A DNA stretch of 26,375 nt from DATBMY01 sp036554605 (GTDB lineage: Bacteria > Acidobacteriota > Blastocatellia > UBA7656), in assembly GCA_036554605.1 (NCBI GenBank), contig DATBMY010000204.1, positions 1 through 26,375 on the forward strand. Reading direction: 5' to 3'. The notes under the pieces are model-generated. The model was not told the DNA's origin and did not search any database. It was given only the letters and a program-made list of their open reading frames with translations. This document shows positions 1 to 8,566 of the stretch, in pieces; within the stretch, counting starts at the first letter, position 1, and every line of letters starts with the position of its first letter. A program made the translations under genes and the position numbers.

Positions 1-462
1 ACGCCCGCGATAAGTCGTAAAGACCGGCCCCGTTTGCGCGCCAATCGTAAGCATATGGCGCGTGCGGTCATCTTCTTTGTCTTTGCGCGTGCGCTCGTGC
101 TTGCGGATTATGTCGGAGTCGTACTCGTCGACCGACGAGCAGGCGGCGATGCCCGTCTGCGAGTGCCCATCCATGCGAAGCTCGTATATGTATATGCTCG
201 GTCGCTGTTCGGATGAAAGCGGCGCGCTGCTTTTAAGCTTCTCGTAATTCTCCGCGGCCTTCGCATAGACCGGATCGGAATAGATGTCCGTGCCGTCGGG
301 CAGGTCTATTTCCGGGCGCGATACGTGCAGGAAGCTTAGCGGATTTCCCTGCGCGAGCTCGCGCGCTTCTTTTGTGCTGACCACGTCATAAGGCGGGGCA
401 GAAACCCGGGCTGCTTTCTCTTGCAACGGGCGCTCTGCCTGAAAGGGGCGTATAGTTGCCAT
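1..462 (-). CDS. DUF1015 family protein, N-terminal part (cut by window edge)
   Basis: The reverse strand is open from an ATG at 460-462 to the window edge, giving the first 154 residues of a longer protein. It begins MATIRPFQAERPLQEKAARV and continues with the SAPPYDVVS and GNPLSFLHVSRPEIDLP stretches that typify the DUF1015 family. Family members are usually above 400 residues, so roughly the first third is present. A Shine-Dalgarno GGAG lies about 7 bases upstream of the ATG, which supports this start. The family's biochemical role is not established, and nothing here adds to it. The next minus-strand gene upstream is a zinc-ribbon protein 92 bases away, with a GC-rich hairpin between them, so the two are probably separate transcription units. 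Confidence 0.85.
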   Translation of the reverse strand, partial: MATIRPFQAERPLQEKAARVSAPPYDVVSTKEARELAQGNPLSFLHVSRPEIDLPDGTDIYSDPVYAKAAENYEKLKSSAPLSSEQRPSIYIYELRMDGHSQTGIAACSSVDEYDSDIIRKHERTRKDKEDDRTRHMLTIGAQTGPVFTTYRGR

Positions 463-491
463 CTAGAATCTCCAGTAGCTTTGAAATATAA

Positions 492-513
492 CCGGCCGGG
501 CCGCGCGGGCCGG
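492..513. repeat. GC-rich inverted repeat between the zinc-ribbon and DUF1015 genes
   Basis: CCGGCC at 492-497 can pair with GGCCGG at 508-513. The hairpin lies just after the stop of the zinc-ribbon gene on the minus strand. No clear T run follows on either strand, so it is at best a weak terminator or an mRNA-stabilising hairpin. Confidence 0.4.
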
Positions 514-554
514 CCAAAGCAAATGCTAGGACGGCGCCCCGAAGGGTGTCAACT

Positions 555-989
555 TTAAGGCCGGGTTTTGCTTGCCTTATCGGGACCGCTCATTTCAAGC
601 GTGGGGCGCTCGGTGAGCGACGCGGGCGGCGCGTCGAGGGCATGTCGCGGGGCCTCCTCTTTCTCCTCTTTTGTGAGCAGCTGTTTCGCCGCGCGCACGC
701 GGGCGAATCCGACAAGGATGAGAGGCAGCGTAATGAGCACCGCGACCACGGTATGAAAAATCAGGCTGGAGCGGTCACTCATTATGAGCAGGTTGATCAC
801 AATGTTGAGCAGGTTCACGCCGAGCAGTATAAGCCCCGTGCGAATGAGGCCCGAGCCCGCCTGTATATTTATGGTCGCGTCGCTCAACCGGCCTTCGATA
901 GCCAGACGGTGCGGCACCAGATAGTGACCGCACCCGCGACAGTATTGCCGCTCATCGAGATTCTCGACTCCACATTTCGGACAGAACAT
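555..989 (-). CDS. zinc-ribbon membrane protein, function unknown
   Basis: This 144-residue protein starts with a zinc ribbon: C3 and C6 (CPKC), then C17 and C20 (CRGC). Two hydrophobic segments follow at about residues 46-70 and 75-97, and the tail is polar and Lys/Glu/Pro-rich. Such a layout suggests a small cytoplasmic zinc-binding head attached to a two-helix membrane hairpin. An AGGAG sequence about 9 bases before the ATG supports the start. The gene is divergent from the crotonase gene, with 83 bases between the two starts. I do not recognise a named family beyond the generic zinc-ribbon domain and cannot assign a function. Confidence 0.75.
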   Translation of the reverse strand: MFCPKCGVENLDERQYCRGCGHYLVPHRLAIEGRLSDATINIQAGSGLIRTGLILLGVNLLNIVINLLIMSDRSSLIFHTVVAVLITLPLILVGFARVRAAKQLLTKEEKEEAPRHALDAPPASLTERPTLEMSGPDKASKTRP

Positions 990-1072
990 TTGCCGCGCTC
1001 CTACCGCTTATTTATCATGTATCGCGCTCGGTCAGAATAAGTTCGCTCGAAATTGAATACAAGGAGAAAACA

Positions 1073-1849
1073 ATGTCCGGCATCGATAAAGAGTCGCTGG
1101 TGCTCAGAAAACGAAAAGGCGCCATAGTTGTTGTCACGCTCAACCGCCCCGAAAAAAGCAATTCGCTGCACCCCGACCTGATAAAGCAATTAACGCACGC
1201 GCTGATTGAGATAGAGGCCGACGCGCACGTAAACGTCGTAGTCTTGACGGGCGCGGGCCGGAGCTTTTCGGCCGGGCTCGATCTGGAACTTCTTCGAGGC
1301 TGGACGGCCGAAGAGAAGTTCGCTTACCTGGAGACGGTCACAGTCGTATTCCAGAGGCTATGGGCGCTCCAGCAACCGGTGATAGCGGCAGTCAACGGGC
1401 CGGCCATCGCCGGCGGGTTCGACCTTGCGGCGTTTTGCGACATACGACTTGCCGCCGTCGATGCCCTGTTCGGCCAGGCTGAAATCAACCTTGGGCTTAC
1501 GCAGATCATACACCCCCTATATAAATCAATCGGTCTCGCGCGGGCTAAGGAGATGGCGATGACAGGCCAGAATATAACGGCCGAAGAAGCCTACCGCATA
1601 GGTCTGGTCAATCATATATACCCGAGCGAAGAGCTGATGGCGCGCGCGATGGAGATGGCCGAAGTTTTAGCCTCTAAGCCCCGCAACGCGCTGTTTGAAA
1701 CGAAGCGGCTCACGCGAGAGCTTATAGACCTCGACACGCATAGCGCGCTTGAAGAGATGGGCCGCACCTTCCGCAGGTGTCTCGATTCCGAAGAGCACCG
1801 CGCGCGGCTGGAAGAGGTCTATGCCGGGCTGAAAAAGAAGCGCGAATGA
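1073..1849 (+). CDS. enoyl-CoA hydratase/isomerase family (crotonase fold) protein
   Basis: This 258-residue protein is the full length of a crotonase-family enzyme, which acts on acyl-CoA thioesters. The first oxyanion-hole segment is GAGRSFSAGLDL (residues 60-71) and the second is NGPAIAGGFDLAAFCDIRLA (108-127). The FGQAEINLGL segment (133-142) retains the glutamate equivalent to Glu164 of rat mitochondrial hydratase, here E137. The position of the other hydratase glutamate, Glu144, is Asp (D117), and the usual PGAGG after the second glutamate is replaced by IIHPLYKS. That pattern fits an isomerase or another crotonase activity better than a classical hydratase. AAGGAGA about 8 bases before the ATG supports the start. 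It is monocistronic and converges on the M36 peptidase gene with only 8 bases between stops. Substrate unknown. Confidence 0.88.
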   Translation: MSGIDKESLVLRKRKGAIVVVTLNRPEKSNSLHPDLIKQLTHALIEIEADAHVNVVVLTGAGRSFSAGLDLELLRGWTAEEKFAYLETVTVVFQRLWALQQPVIAAVNGPAIAGGFDLAAFCDIRLAAVDALFGQAEINLGLTQIIHPLYKSIGLARAKEMAMTGQNITAEEAYRIGLVNHIYPSEELMARAMEMAEVLASKPRNALFETKRLTRELIDLDTHSALEEMGRTFRRCLDSEEHRARLEEVYAGLKKKRE

Positions 1850-1857
1850 CGATCGCG

Positions 1858-4833
1858 CTACTCAGCTGTAAGCGAAACGGCGGTGACGCGGACATTGTCT
1901 ATATAGAGTCCTTCCAGCTTCTTTCTATTCAGGTTCGCAAGCGAGGCCGAGAATGTGAGAGCAAGATAGGCCGTTCTAGCCCCGAGGAATTGAAGGTCGA
2001 CCTCCGACTTTCGGAAAGAGGGCGCGGCATCGGGCCTCACATCATAGGCGAGCGACAGCCGCGGATCTTCCTGCCCGAGCGTGCCCAGCCCAATAAATGG
2101 AAAGTTTCTGCCGGATAAAGTGAACAGGTCGCCCGCCCTGTTGTTGAGGTCTCCTTCCAGCGCGCCGCTGAAATAATAGTCGAATTCAAGGCGCGGCTTT
2201 ATGAGTCCTTTCAAATCTATCGAAGGCGAGTAGGCGGTGCCCGAGCTGCCCGCCTTCGTGAAAGATTTCTTTTCGTTGGTCCCCTTGCGCTTGGCGAAGT
2301 AAATCGAGTTCAAGGGGCTCGCCGCGCGCCGCTGGGTCAGGTGCCAGTGGCCCTGCAACACCCAGCCTTCCTCGCCCTGCTCGAAATCGAGCGAATAGAC
2401 GCTGATGCGGCGGCCCGCCACCGCGCGCACTTCAATCGTCTCTGCTCCGCCCGTCTGGCCGCGGGCGTTCGCGTACGAAATAACGATCTCGTCGCCGGCG
2501 CGCGCCGCAAGGCGACGAGCCGGGCCGCCTTCCGCCCCTTCAGGCGCGATCTCTATATTGCCCCTGAAGCGCCCGGGCGCGACCGCCTGAAGCTGAAATA
2601 GCTCGCTAACAGCGGTCCTCGTATTGGTCGCGCGCACTTCGACTGATTCCGGCGCGGTCAGGTCCCGGTCGCTGATTACCACGGGCAACGACTGGCCGAT
2701 GACGGCGGGAGCGGGCGGCTTATCATCGACCGCGAGGTGCCCGGCCGTCACCTCGGCCGGAACGTCGTAGCCTTCCCTCGCGTTTATGCGGAATCCCACG
2801 CCCGGTGACGTGAGAGTAGTCGTGGCCGATTTGCCGAGGCCGCGCCGCGCAAAAGCCCGCCATATCAAGTCCTGGTTCGCCCCCGCGTTAGCCGCCTGGT
2901 CCGATATAAGAATCGCATCGCGCGCGTTTATAAAGGTCGGCGAAAGCGGCAGCGCCTTCAGCCCGTTTACGACGAGCCGCTCGGCCAGATCCTTCCCGCG
3001 CTCGAAGCCGTGCCGCTCGATGAGCGCCTGGCGCATGTCCCACAAAATCGTGCACCAGATAGTCCCTACCGCGTGGGACTCGGTGTTGTTTTGTATGTCG
3101 CCGAAGGTTAGCGGATTAACTTCGAAGCGAGTCGAATAGGGATAATTGCGGACGCCGCGCGCGCGCTGGGTAACATAGCTGCCGGTCGAGACCGAAGAGT
3201 CGAGCGGCCCGTCGCCGTTTAGAAAAGACATCGCAAAAAAGTCCGACCAGCCTTCTCCCATGCCCCGGCCCTGGGTTGAGCTGAGGCCGAGCGAGTTGTC
3301 AGTCCCCGATAGCCTTGTCGATACTCCATGCGCGTACTCGTGAATTATCACGCCCGCGTCATAAGAGCTGTCGAGTTCTACCGACTGCCCGTTGATGACC
3401 GCGTTCCACATAAGCATGGCAAGCAAAGGCTGCGTGCCTTCGAGCGTGGCGCTGAAAAAAGCGTTGTTGCGAACGGGCTGGCTGGTTTGCGACTGGCTTA
3501 CCTTCGCTCCTCTGAGCGTGTCGGCTCGCACTGGGTCGCTGCCCACGCCTCCCTTGCCGAAGTTATTCGCCTGGAAATTGCGCGACCCTTCGTTGAAACC
3601 TAAATCGTAGAACTTGTCGTGACACAGATTGACCCAGTAGAAGAGGTTTGCAACCGAGGCATTCGAGAAATCAAGCGGCGAGCGCCCCGGCGATAGATCG
3701 AGCGCATAATCGAAGTTTCCATCCTGGTTCGCCCTTATGGTATCGACCTGGCCAAGCTCCGGGTTATAGTAAGCCCTTACGTTATTACCTTCGCTGCGGC
3801 CGTTGCTGACCCAGCCCTGAGGCGAAGCCGCGCCGTCGCCTTCCAGCGCAACTAGACCGCGGCTGCCCGCTTTTACGGGGTTTTCGCCGGTAAATACCCG
3901 GCCCATCGGGGCCTGGAAAAAGAATGTCAGAGGGTCGCGCTTGAGCATCTCGCCCGTATGCGCGTCAACAACGATCAAGTAGGAATCAACCATCGACCCG
4001 GCGCTGTAAAGCAGCACCTGATATGCGAGCCTGAGCTCCTCACGCGTTATGGGATAGTAAACCAGGCTCGCCTCGGTCCGAGCGTCCAGCTCACCGGAAC
4101 GAAAGGCGGTTCGATTGCGCGCGGGAAGATCCTCTTCGATTGCGCTCAGCGGCAGATTAAGCTGAAGGCGGCAGAAGCGGGCCGCCCGCGCGAGCGCGTC
4201 CGCGGCGGTAAGGGTGGGCGCCGGGGCGGGCGCCCGCAATCTGGCCCGGGGTATAAAGCTGCCCGATTGGGCCAGGAGGCTTCCCTGGCGGTCGAGCAAA
4301 AAGATCATCTCGGAATCGAAGACCCGAATGCCGTTAATGCGCTGCTCAAACGCAATTCGCGCCAGACCGTCACGCTCGTCGAACGAGCGCGCCGATACTC
4401 GCGACTCATCAAGCTCGCTCTGGCTTATATCGAACAGGCTGCTGTTGTCTCGCACGAACTTTTTTGCAATCAGCGCGGCGTCTTCGGCGGAAGCGCCGGT
4501 CATAGGCGCGTCGAGCGAGAATACGTGATGCGGCAGATCAAGCTCATCGTTCCACCGGACCACGAGACCGGCGGCGGCGGCGGGGCTAATGGCCATTGCG
4601 CGTTTCTCGCGCTCGATGTCTAGGCCCCGCGCGCGTCCCTTTAGGGCCCACCTCACATCGAAGCTTGGCAGCGTTTCATCTATGACTGGCGCAGGCTCTT
4701 CAACCTGCCCCGCGGGCGTTGCTTGCATGCGGGCGGCTACCCCTATCTGGGGCAGGCTTGCGAAGACCAGCGCTAAAATGAGCGCGAAGACTACCTTCAG
4801 TCGCGTGGTACGGCGATTGCGAATGAACGACAC
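1858..4833 (-). CDS. secreted M36 (fungalysin-type) zinc metallopeptidase
   Basis: This 991-residue protein starts at GTG (4831-4833) with AAAGGAG 9 bases upstream. Residues 1-34 are a basic then hydrophobic signal peptide. Residues about 50-300 resemble the FTP/PepSY propeptide that inhibits and helps fold such enzymes. The catalytic domain carries HEYAH at 498-502, with zinc ligands H498 and H502 and general base E499. GMGEGWSDFFAMS follows, with E527 as third zinc ligand, as in peptidase family M36. After about residue 680 there is a long beta-rich region ending in a jelly-roll-like segment (FEQGEEGWVLQGHWHL onward), probably a C-terminal accessory domain. The product is likely exported, self-processed and used for extracellular protein breakdown. 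It diverges from the alpha/beta hydrolase gene and may share its regulation. Confidence 0.93.
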   Translation of the reverse strand: MSFIRNRRTTRLKVVFALILALVFASLPQIGVAARMQATPAGQVEEPAPVIDETLPSFDVRWALKGRARGLDIEREKRAMAISPAAAAGLVVRWNDELDLPHHVFSLDAPMTGASAEDAALIAKKFVRDNSSLFDISQSELDESRVSARSFDERDGLARIAFEQRINGIRVFDSEMIFLLDRQGSLLAQSGSFIPRARLRAPAPAPTLTAADALARAARFCRLQLNLPLSAIEEDLPARNRTAFRSGELDARTEASLVYYPITREELRLAYQVLLYSAGSMVDSYLIVVDAHTGEMLKRDPLTFFFQAPMGRVFTGENPVKAGSRGLVALEGDGAASPQGWVSNGRSEGNNVRAYYNPELGQVDTIRANQDGNFDYALDLSPGRSPLDFSNASVANLFYWVNLCHDKFYDLGFNEGSRNFQANNFGKGGVGSDPVRADTLRGAKVSQSQTSQPVRNNAFFSATLEGTQPLLAMLMWNAVINGQSVELDSSYDAGVIIHEYAHGVSTRLSGTDNSLGLSSTQGRGMGEGWSDFFAMSFLNGDGPLDSSVSTGSYVTQRARGVRNYPYSTRFEVNPLTFGDIQNNTESHAVGTIWCTILWDMRQALIERHGFERGKDLAERLVVNGLKALPLSPTFINARDAILISDQAANAGANQDLIWRAFARRGLGKSATTTLTSPGVGFRINAREGYDVPAEVTAGHLAVDDKPPAPAVIGQSLPVVISDRDLTAPESVEVRATNTRTAVSELFQLQAVAPGRFRGNIEIAPEGAEGGPARRLAARAGDEIVISYANARGQTGGAETIEVRAVAGRRISVYSLDFEQGEEGWVLQGHWHLTQRRAASPLNSIYFAKRKGTNEKKSFTKAGSSGTAYSPSIDLKGLIKPRLEFDYYFSGALEGDLNNRAGDLFTLSGRNFPFIGLGTLGQEDPRLSLAYDVRPDAAPSFRKSEVDLQFLGARTAYLALTFSASLANLNRKKLEGLYIDNVRVTAVSLTAE

Positions 4834-4872
4834 GGTGTGGGCTCCTTTTAGACTTTAGCTGACGGGACAGAG

Positions 4873-4881
4873 AGTATAGCA
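4873..4881 (-). promoter_or_regulatory. extended -10 promoter candidate for the M36 peptidase gene
   Basis: Read on the minus strand, the sequence TGCTATACT lies 40 bases upstream of the GTG start: a TGn extended -10 followed by TATACT. No good -35 box is present at 17 bases. Assigned by motif only. Confidence 0.45.
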
Positions 4882-4913
4882 AAATGATGGAAACAAAATA
4901 ACCCGTTTAGACA

Positions 4914-4926
4914 TCTAATTATTAGA
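4914..4926. promoter_or_regulatory. perfect palindrome in the divergent promoter region, possible operator
   Basis: TCTAATTATTAGA is a perfect 6-base inverted repeat around one central base. The same ATCTAATTAT half recurs as a direct repeat at 4971-4980, 58 bases away and about 20 bases before the hydrolase ATG. This placement between two divergent genes suggests a repressor or activator site; no regulator gene is adjacent. Confidence 0.4.
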
Positions 4927-5001
4927 AGCTGCGACGTTGTCGGTGGGGAACAACTCGCTTCCTATTGCGTATCTAATTATGATTGGAGAAGGTGGCTTGA
5001 T

Positions 5002-6015
5002 ATGAACGAGCTGGTTGATAAAGATCTGACGCCACGGCTTACGACCGATGCGACCAATGCCGCGGAGCTTGCAAGGCTCACCAAGTCGAGGTGGCTTCGC
5101 GCGGGGCTGGTCGCGCTCAGCACGGCCGGCTCTCTCACGCTCGCGCTCGGCGCTGCCTTCTATCAGCTTTCGGGCCTTCTGATCCGCCCGCGACTCAAGC
5201 GCATGTCCCAGCTAAAGAGCCCACATCTGCGCAGCTTTATACGCCGTCTCGGTATTGAGTTCGAAGACATAACGATTAACTCATTCGATGACACAAAGCT
5301 CTACGGATGGTGGATGGGTGCTGGACCGGACGCCGCGACCGTAATAGTTCTTCACGGCGTAAAGAAGAATCGCACGGACGTATTGCGCGGGGCGCTCGTG
5401 CTCAGGCACGCGGGCTTTAACGTACTGGTCTTTGACGGGCGAGGGCACGGAGACAGCGGAGGCCGCTTTGTCACTTACGGATTTTTCGAGCGTCGCGACG
5501 TGGAAACGGTTCTCGACTATCTGGTCAAAGAGAAAGGCGTTGATCGCAATAGAGTAGGGCTGGCGGGCGAATCCATGGGCGCGGCAATCGCCCTTCAGGT
5601 AGCGGCTCACAACCCCGGCGTGCGGGCCGTCTGGGCCGACAGCCCCTTCGCCTCGCTTCGGCGTGTGGCCCAGGAGTTTGTTCGCAAGGTGACGGGGCTG
5701 CCGGAAGCGGTATTGAGCCCGGTGCTGTGGACAACGCTTCAGGTGGCGAATTATCGCGGCAAGTTCGACGTGAAGACGGTTGACCCGCAGGTGCTTGCGG
5801 CCAAGATAAATTGCCCGGTCTATCTGGTTCACGGCACCGAAGACCAGTTGATCGCGACGGCCCACTCCGAGCATATATTCGAGTCGCTCGCCGGCGAAAA
5901 GCAGATATGGATAGTCGAAGGGGCGCAGCATGCCCGTGCCATCAGGCGAGTCAAACGCGAATACAAACAGCGGATGGTCGCCTTCTTCGAAGAGAAGCTT
6001 AAAGATAAGACTTGA
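5002..6015 (+). CDS. membrane-anchored alpha/beta hydrolase
   Basis: This 337-residue protein has one hydrophobic segment at about residues 33-58, then an alpha/beta hydrolase domain. The oxyanion region HGVKKNR is at 118-124 and the nucleophile elbow GESMGA places Ser191. HGTED places the acid at D281, and QHARA places His310. DGRGHGDSGG (145-154) is typical of the serine aminopeptidase S33 / BAAT-like hydrolase group. It probably hydrolyses an ester, amide or thioester at the inner membrane face or periplasm, but the substrate cannot be read from sequence. A GGAGAAGG-type ribosome site lies upstream of the ATG. The 3' end overlaps the convergent miaB gene by 17 bases. Confidence 0.88.
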   Translation: MNELVDKDLTPRLTTDATNAAELARLTKSRWLRAGLVALSTAGSLTLALGAAFYQLSGLLIRPRLKRMSQLKSPHLRSFIRRLGIEFEDITINSFDDTKLYGWWMGAGPDAATVIVLHGVKKNRTDVLRGALVLRHAGFNVLVFDGRGHGDSGGRFVTYGFFERRDVETVLDYLVKEKGVDRNRVGLAGESMGAAIALQVAAHNPGVRAVWADSPFASLRRVAQEFVRKVTGLPEAVLSPVLWTTLQVANYRGKFDVKTVDPQVLAAKINCPVYLVHGTEDQLIATAHSEHIFESLAGEKQIWIVEGAQHARAIRRVKREYKQRMVAFFEEKLKDKT

Positions 6016-7378
6016 GCTGGTGAAGCGCGGGCACGGATTCGAGATGCGCCTCGCTTGATACTAAATTGCCGGGCTCGCCCGCGCAGTAGAGCCGGTTGGG
6101 AGTCGCGTGCGCGACCGTCACCCGGTGAATCCCCGGGGCCAGTTCGCCCTTTATTATCGCAACATGATTGCCGCGAGTGTGACCCTGCGCGAAGCCTTCT
6201 TCTTCAGCCTCTCCCTTGACCAGGACCTCTACTTCGCGGCCCACCCACTTGCGGTTTTGCTCGAAAGAGACCTCCTTTTGAAGCTCCGCGAGCCGGCCGA
6301 GCCGTTCCACCTTGACCTCGCGCGGCACGTCCTCGAAGTGGAGGGCCGCGGGCGTTCCTTCGCGCTCCGAGTATATGAACATATACGCCATGTCATAGCC
6401 GACCTCGCGGTAAAGCGACAAAGTCTCTTCGAAGTCTTCATCCGTCTCGCCCGGAAATCCCGCGATTACATCGGTCGAGATGGTCGCGTCGGGCAGCACC
6501 TCGCGTATTCGCCGCACGCGGTCCATATAGAACTCGCGCGTGTATTCGCGGGCCATCCGCTTGAGCACGCGGTTCGAGCCCGATTGTACCGGCAGGTGTA
6601 TAAAACGACATACGGCGGGCGTGTCGGCAATCGCTTCGATTATCTCGTCATCGAAGTTGACCGGGTGCGAGGTGACGAACCTGACGCGCGGGATGCCGAC
6701 GCGGCCGACCATTCTGAGCAGCTCGGCAAACGAAGGATAACCCGGAATCAACGCCCTGCGCGCCCCAGTTCCCGGCGCCATACCGTAAGAGTTTACGTTC
6801 TGCCCTAGAAGCGTCACTTCTACAACGCCCGCTTGCTTGAGCGCGCGAGCCTCGCGGATTATGTCCTCGGCCGGGCGCGACACTTCGGCCCCGCGCGTCG
6901 AGGGGACTATGCAATAGGTGCAGCGGTGATTGCATCCGCGCATAATCGTCAGGTGCGCGGTGACGGCTCCGCGCGGCGGCGGAGGAGAGTAAAACTGTAG
7001 CTCGCGCTTGAACTCGAACGATTGAAACTTGCCGCGCTCTATGGCCGGAACTATCTCCGTGATTGCGCCCGGGCCAAGCATTATATCGACGGCAAACTTC
7101 TTCCCCATACGCTGCCCTTCGGGCAACTGGGCCAGGCATCCCATCAGTCCTATGGTGTAGTTGCCTCCGCGCCGCTGCTTCTCTTTGCGCAATTCGCCGA
7201 GCAGTGTTTGCGCCTTCTCGACCGGCTTGCCGCGGACGGCGCAGGTATTGACGAGCACGAGGTCGGCTTCGCGGAAATCGTCGACGAAAGAGTACCCGAC
7301 CCCCGCAAGCTCCGATTGAATGGCATGCGTGTCGTACTCGTTCATTTGGCAGCCGAATGTTACTATGTGCGCCCGCAT
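5999..7378 (-). CDS. miaB: tRNA-2-methylthio-N6-dimethylallyladenosine synthase MiaB
   Basis: MiaB is a radical-SAM methylthiotransferase that adds the 2-methylthio group to i6A37 of tRNAs reading UNN codons. In this 459-residue protein the N-terminal MTTase domain has the auxiliary cluster cysteines C10 (TFGCQMN), C46 (NTCAVR) and C81 (GCLAQ). The radical SAM cluster is C149, C153 and C156 (GCNHRCTYC). The C-terminal TRAM domain occupies about residues 370-440. The GQNVNSYG motif and the HLPVQSGSNRVLKRMAR segment distinguish MiaB from the related RimO and MtaB. The ATG directly follows AAAGG with almost no spacer, so initiation may be weak or coupled to the upstream thioesterase gene, whose stop is 63 bases away on the same strand. 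Confidence 0.95.
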   Translation of the reverse strand: MRAHIVTFGCQMNEYDTHAIQSELAGVGYSFVDDFREADLVLVNTCAVRGKPVEKAQTLLGELRKEKQRRGGNYTIGLMGCLAQLPEGQRMGKKFAVDIMLGPGAITEIVPAIERGKFQSFEFKRELQFYSPPPPRGAVTAHLTIMRGCNHRCTYCIVPSTRGAEVSRPAEDIIREARALKQAGVVEVTLLGQNVNSYGMAPGTGARRALIPGYPSFAELLRMVGRVGIPRVRFVTSHPVNFDDEIIEAIADTPAVCRFIHLPVQSGSNRVLKRMAREYTREFYMDRVRRIREVLPDATISTDVIAGFPGETDEDFEETLSLYREVGYDMAYMFIYSEREGTPAALHFEDVPREVKVERLGRLAELQKEVSFEQNRKWVGREVEVLVKGEAEEEGFAQGHTRGNHVAIIKGELAPGIHRVTVAHATPNRLYCAGEPGNLVSSEAHLESVPALHQLKSYL

Positions 7379-7441
7379 CCTTTAGCTTTTTACACCTCGA
7401 TTCGTCTTTATCATCAGACTGTCAGGATCAGACAGGCCGGA

Positions 7442-7924
7442 TTAATCACCTATGATACCATCGCGATCCGGCCGGCTGCCAGACTGCATACCTTCTTGCT
7501 CCTGAGATCGCTCGTTCAGCCGAATGTATGTGAGCAACCCCTTTGCCGACAGCCGCCCGCGCGAGTCGAATACGTCGCAATCGGCGACGACGATGCGGCG
7601 GCCGTCGCGCACCAGCCGGGCGTCGGCGACCGCGCGGCCTTCGCGAATGGCGCTCAGGTAATTGACCTTCATCTCGACCGTAGTGAAACGGTCGGCGGGC
7701 TCGCTCACGCTTATGATGGCGAAGGCGACCGCCGTATCAATGAGGCTCGCTATCGCGCCGCCGTGCATGACGCCCTGCAATTGAAGCAGGTGCTGGCGCA
7801 CCTCTACGCTTAAGAGCGCGCGGCCCGGCTCGAGCGAATCCAGCTCGATGCCGAGGTATTGCGGAAAGTGGTTAATCTCGAACTTTTCTCTTATTGCCTT
7901 TATTCGTTCCTCTGTTATTTCCAT
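7442..7924 (-). CDS. PaaI-type hotdog-fold acyl-CoA thioesterase
   Basis: This 160-residue hotdog thioesterase has the family signature MHGGAIASLIDTAVAFA at residues 53-69. H54-G55-G56 and the acidic D63 mark the active-site helix. Members hydrolyse aryl- or acyl-CoA thioesters; the specific substrate is not evident. AAGGAAAG about 10 bases upstream supports the ATG at 7922-7924. That start lies inside the 3' end of the upstream alkyltransferase-like gene, giving a 53-base same-strand overlap in a different frame, so translation may be coupled. The last 20 or so residues are polar and look like a disordered tail. Confidence 0.88.
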   Translation of the reverse strand: MEITEERIKAIREKFEINHFPQYLGIELDSLEPGRALLSVEVRQHLLQLQGVMHGGAIASLIDTAVAFAIISVSEPADRFTTVEMKVNYLSAIREGRAVADARLVRDGRRIVVADCDVFDSRGRLSAKGLLTYIRLNERSQEQEGMQSGSRPDRDGIIGD

Positions 7925-8369
7925 CTGATATTTTTCTTTCCTTTTTAGCTGGTTTGATACTGGCCCTTGATGCGCGTGCCGTCTTTCGCCTGGGCGACCA
8001 CTGATAGGCGCTCAGGTCGCAATGGCCGCGCTCGTCGAAGAGCACGCCTTCTGCCTCCAGAAGCAAGCGTTGCAGGTCGGGCTGCTGTATTATTATTCGC
8101 CCGGTAGATATGCCGCCCTTCGAATTGACTACCCTGTGCCATGGGATATTGCGCTTGTCCTGTGGCGTCGCGTGCATGGCCCAGCCCACGAGCCGGGGAC
8201 TGTAGCGATCCTCCAGCAGTCGCGCGATCTGCCCGTAGGTCATAACGCGACCGCGCGGAATGCGACAAACCATACGATATATCTTTTCGAAGACTTTTTC
8301 ATATTTCTCGGCGCGCACCGCGCTAGCATCTGCGACCCTACCACTGACTGCTCGCCTTTTCGTCTTCAT
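7872..8369 (-). CDS. alkyltransferase-like (ATL) protein, MGMT-family DNA damage sensor
   Basis: This 165-residue protein contains the DNA-binding domain of O6-methylguanine methyltransferases at about residues 24-125, including RIPRGRVMTYGQIA and RLVGWAMHATP. The alkyl-acceptor motif PCHRV is PWHRV here, with W77 in place of the reactive cysteine. That replacement defines ATL proteins, which bind O6-alkylguanine without repairing it and pass the lesion to nucleotide excision repair. The last 40 residues are Lys/Arg-rich and not part of the fold; the final 17 codons overlap the thioesterase gene. GGAAGG abuts the ATG with almost no spacer, so a slightly internal start is possible, since the first 20 residues are also outside the domain. 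It is the first gene of the run leading to the thioesterase and miaB. Confidence 0.88.
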   Translation of the reverse strand: MKTKRRAVSGRVADASAVRAEKYEKVFEKIYRMVCRIPRGRVMTYGQIARLLEDRYSPRLVGWAMHATPQDKRNIPWHRVVNSKGGISTGRIIIQQPDLQRLLLEAEGVLFDERGHCDLSAYQWSPRRKTARASRASIKPAKKERKISDGNNRGTNKGNKRKVRD

Positions 8370-8423
8370 CCTTCCAATCCCGCCTGAAAAAGAACTCGCC
8401 GCCTATTATGCTGTTATCGAAAA

Positions 8424-8449
8424 GCGGCCGCAACCACCGCGGCGGCCGC
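8424..8449. repeat. paired GCGGCCGC palindromes
   Basis: GCGGCCGC occurs at 8424-8431 and again at 8442-8449. The two self-complementary copies can form a very stable GC hairpin. They lie between the start of the minus-strand ATL gene and the RNA region upstream of glnA. No T run follows, so a terminator role is not supported. Confidence 0.35.
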
Positions 8450-8566
8450 CGATTGTCACTTCGCTGTAGCAAATTGCGTCCGCCCGCGCGTTATATCACG
8501 ACTCTTATTGCGGTGAGATGCGGGCTCGCCACCGGTTTGGGTAAGCCGCGGCTATGACGAATAACA

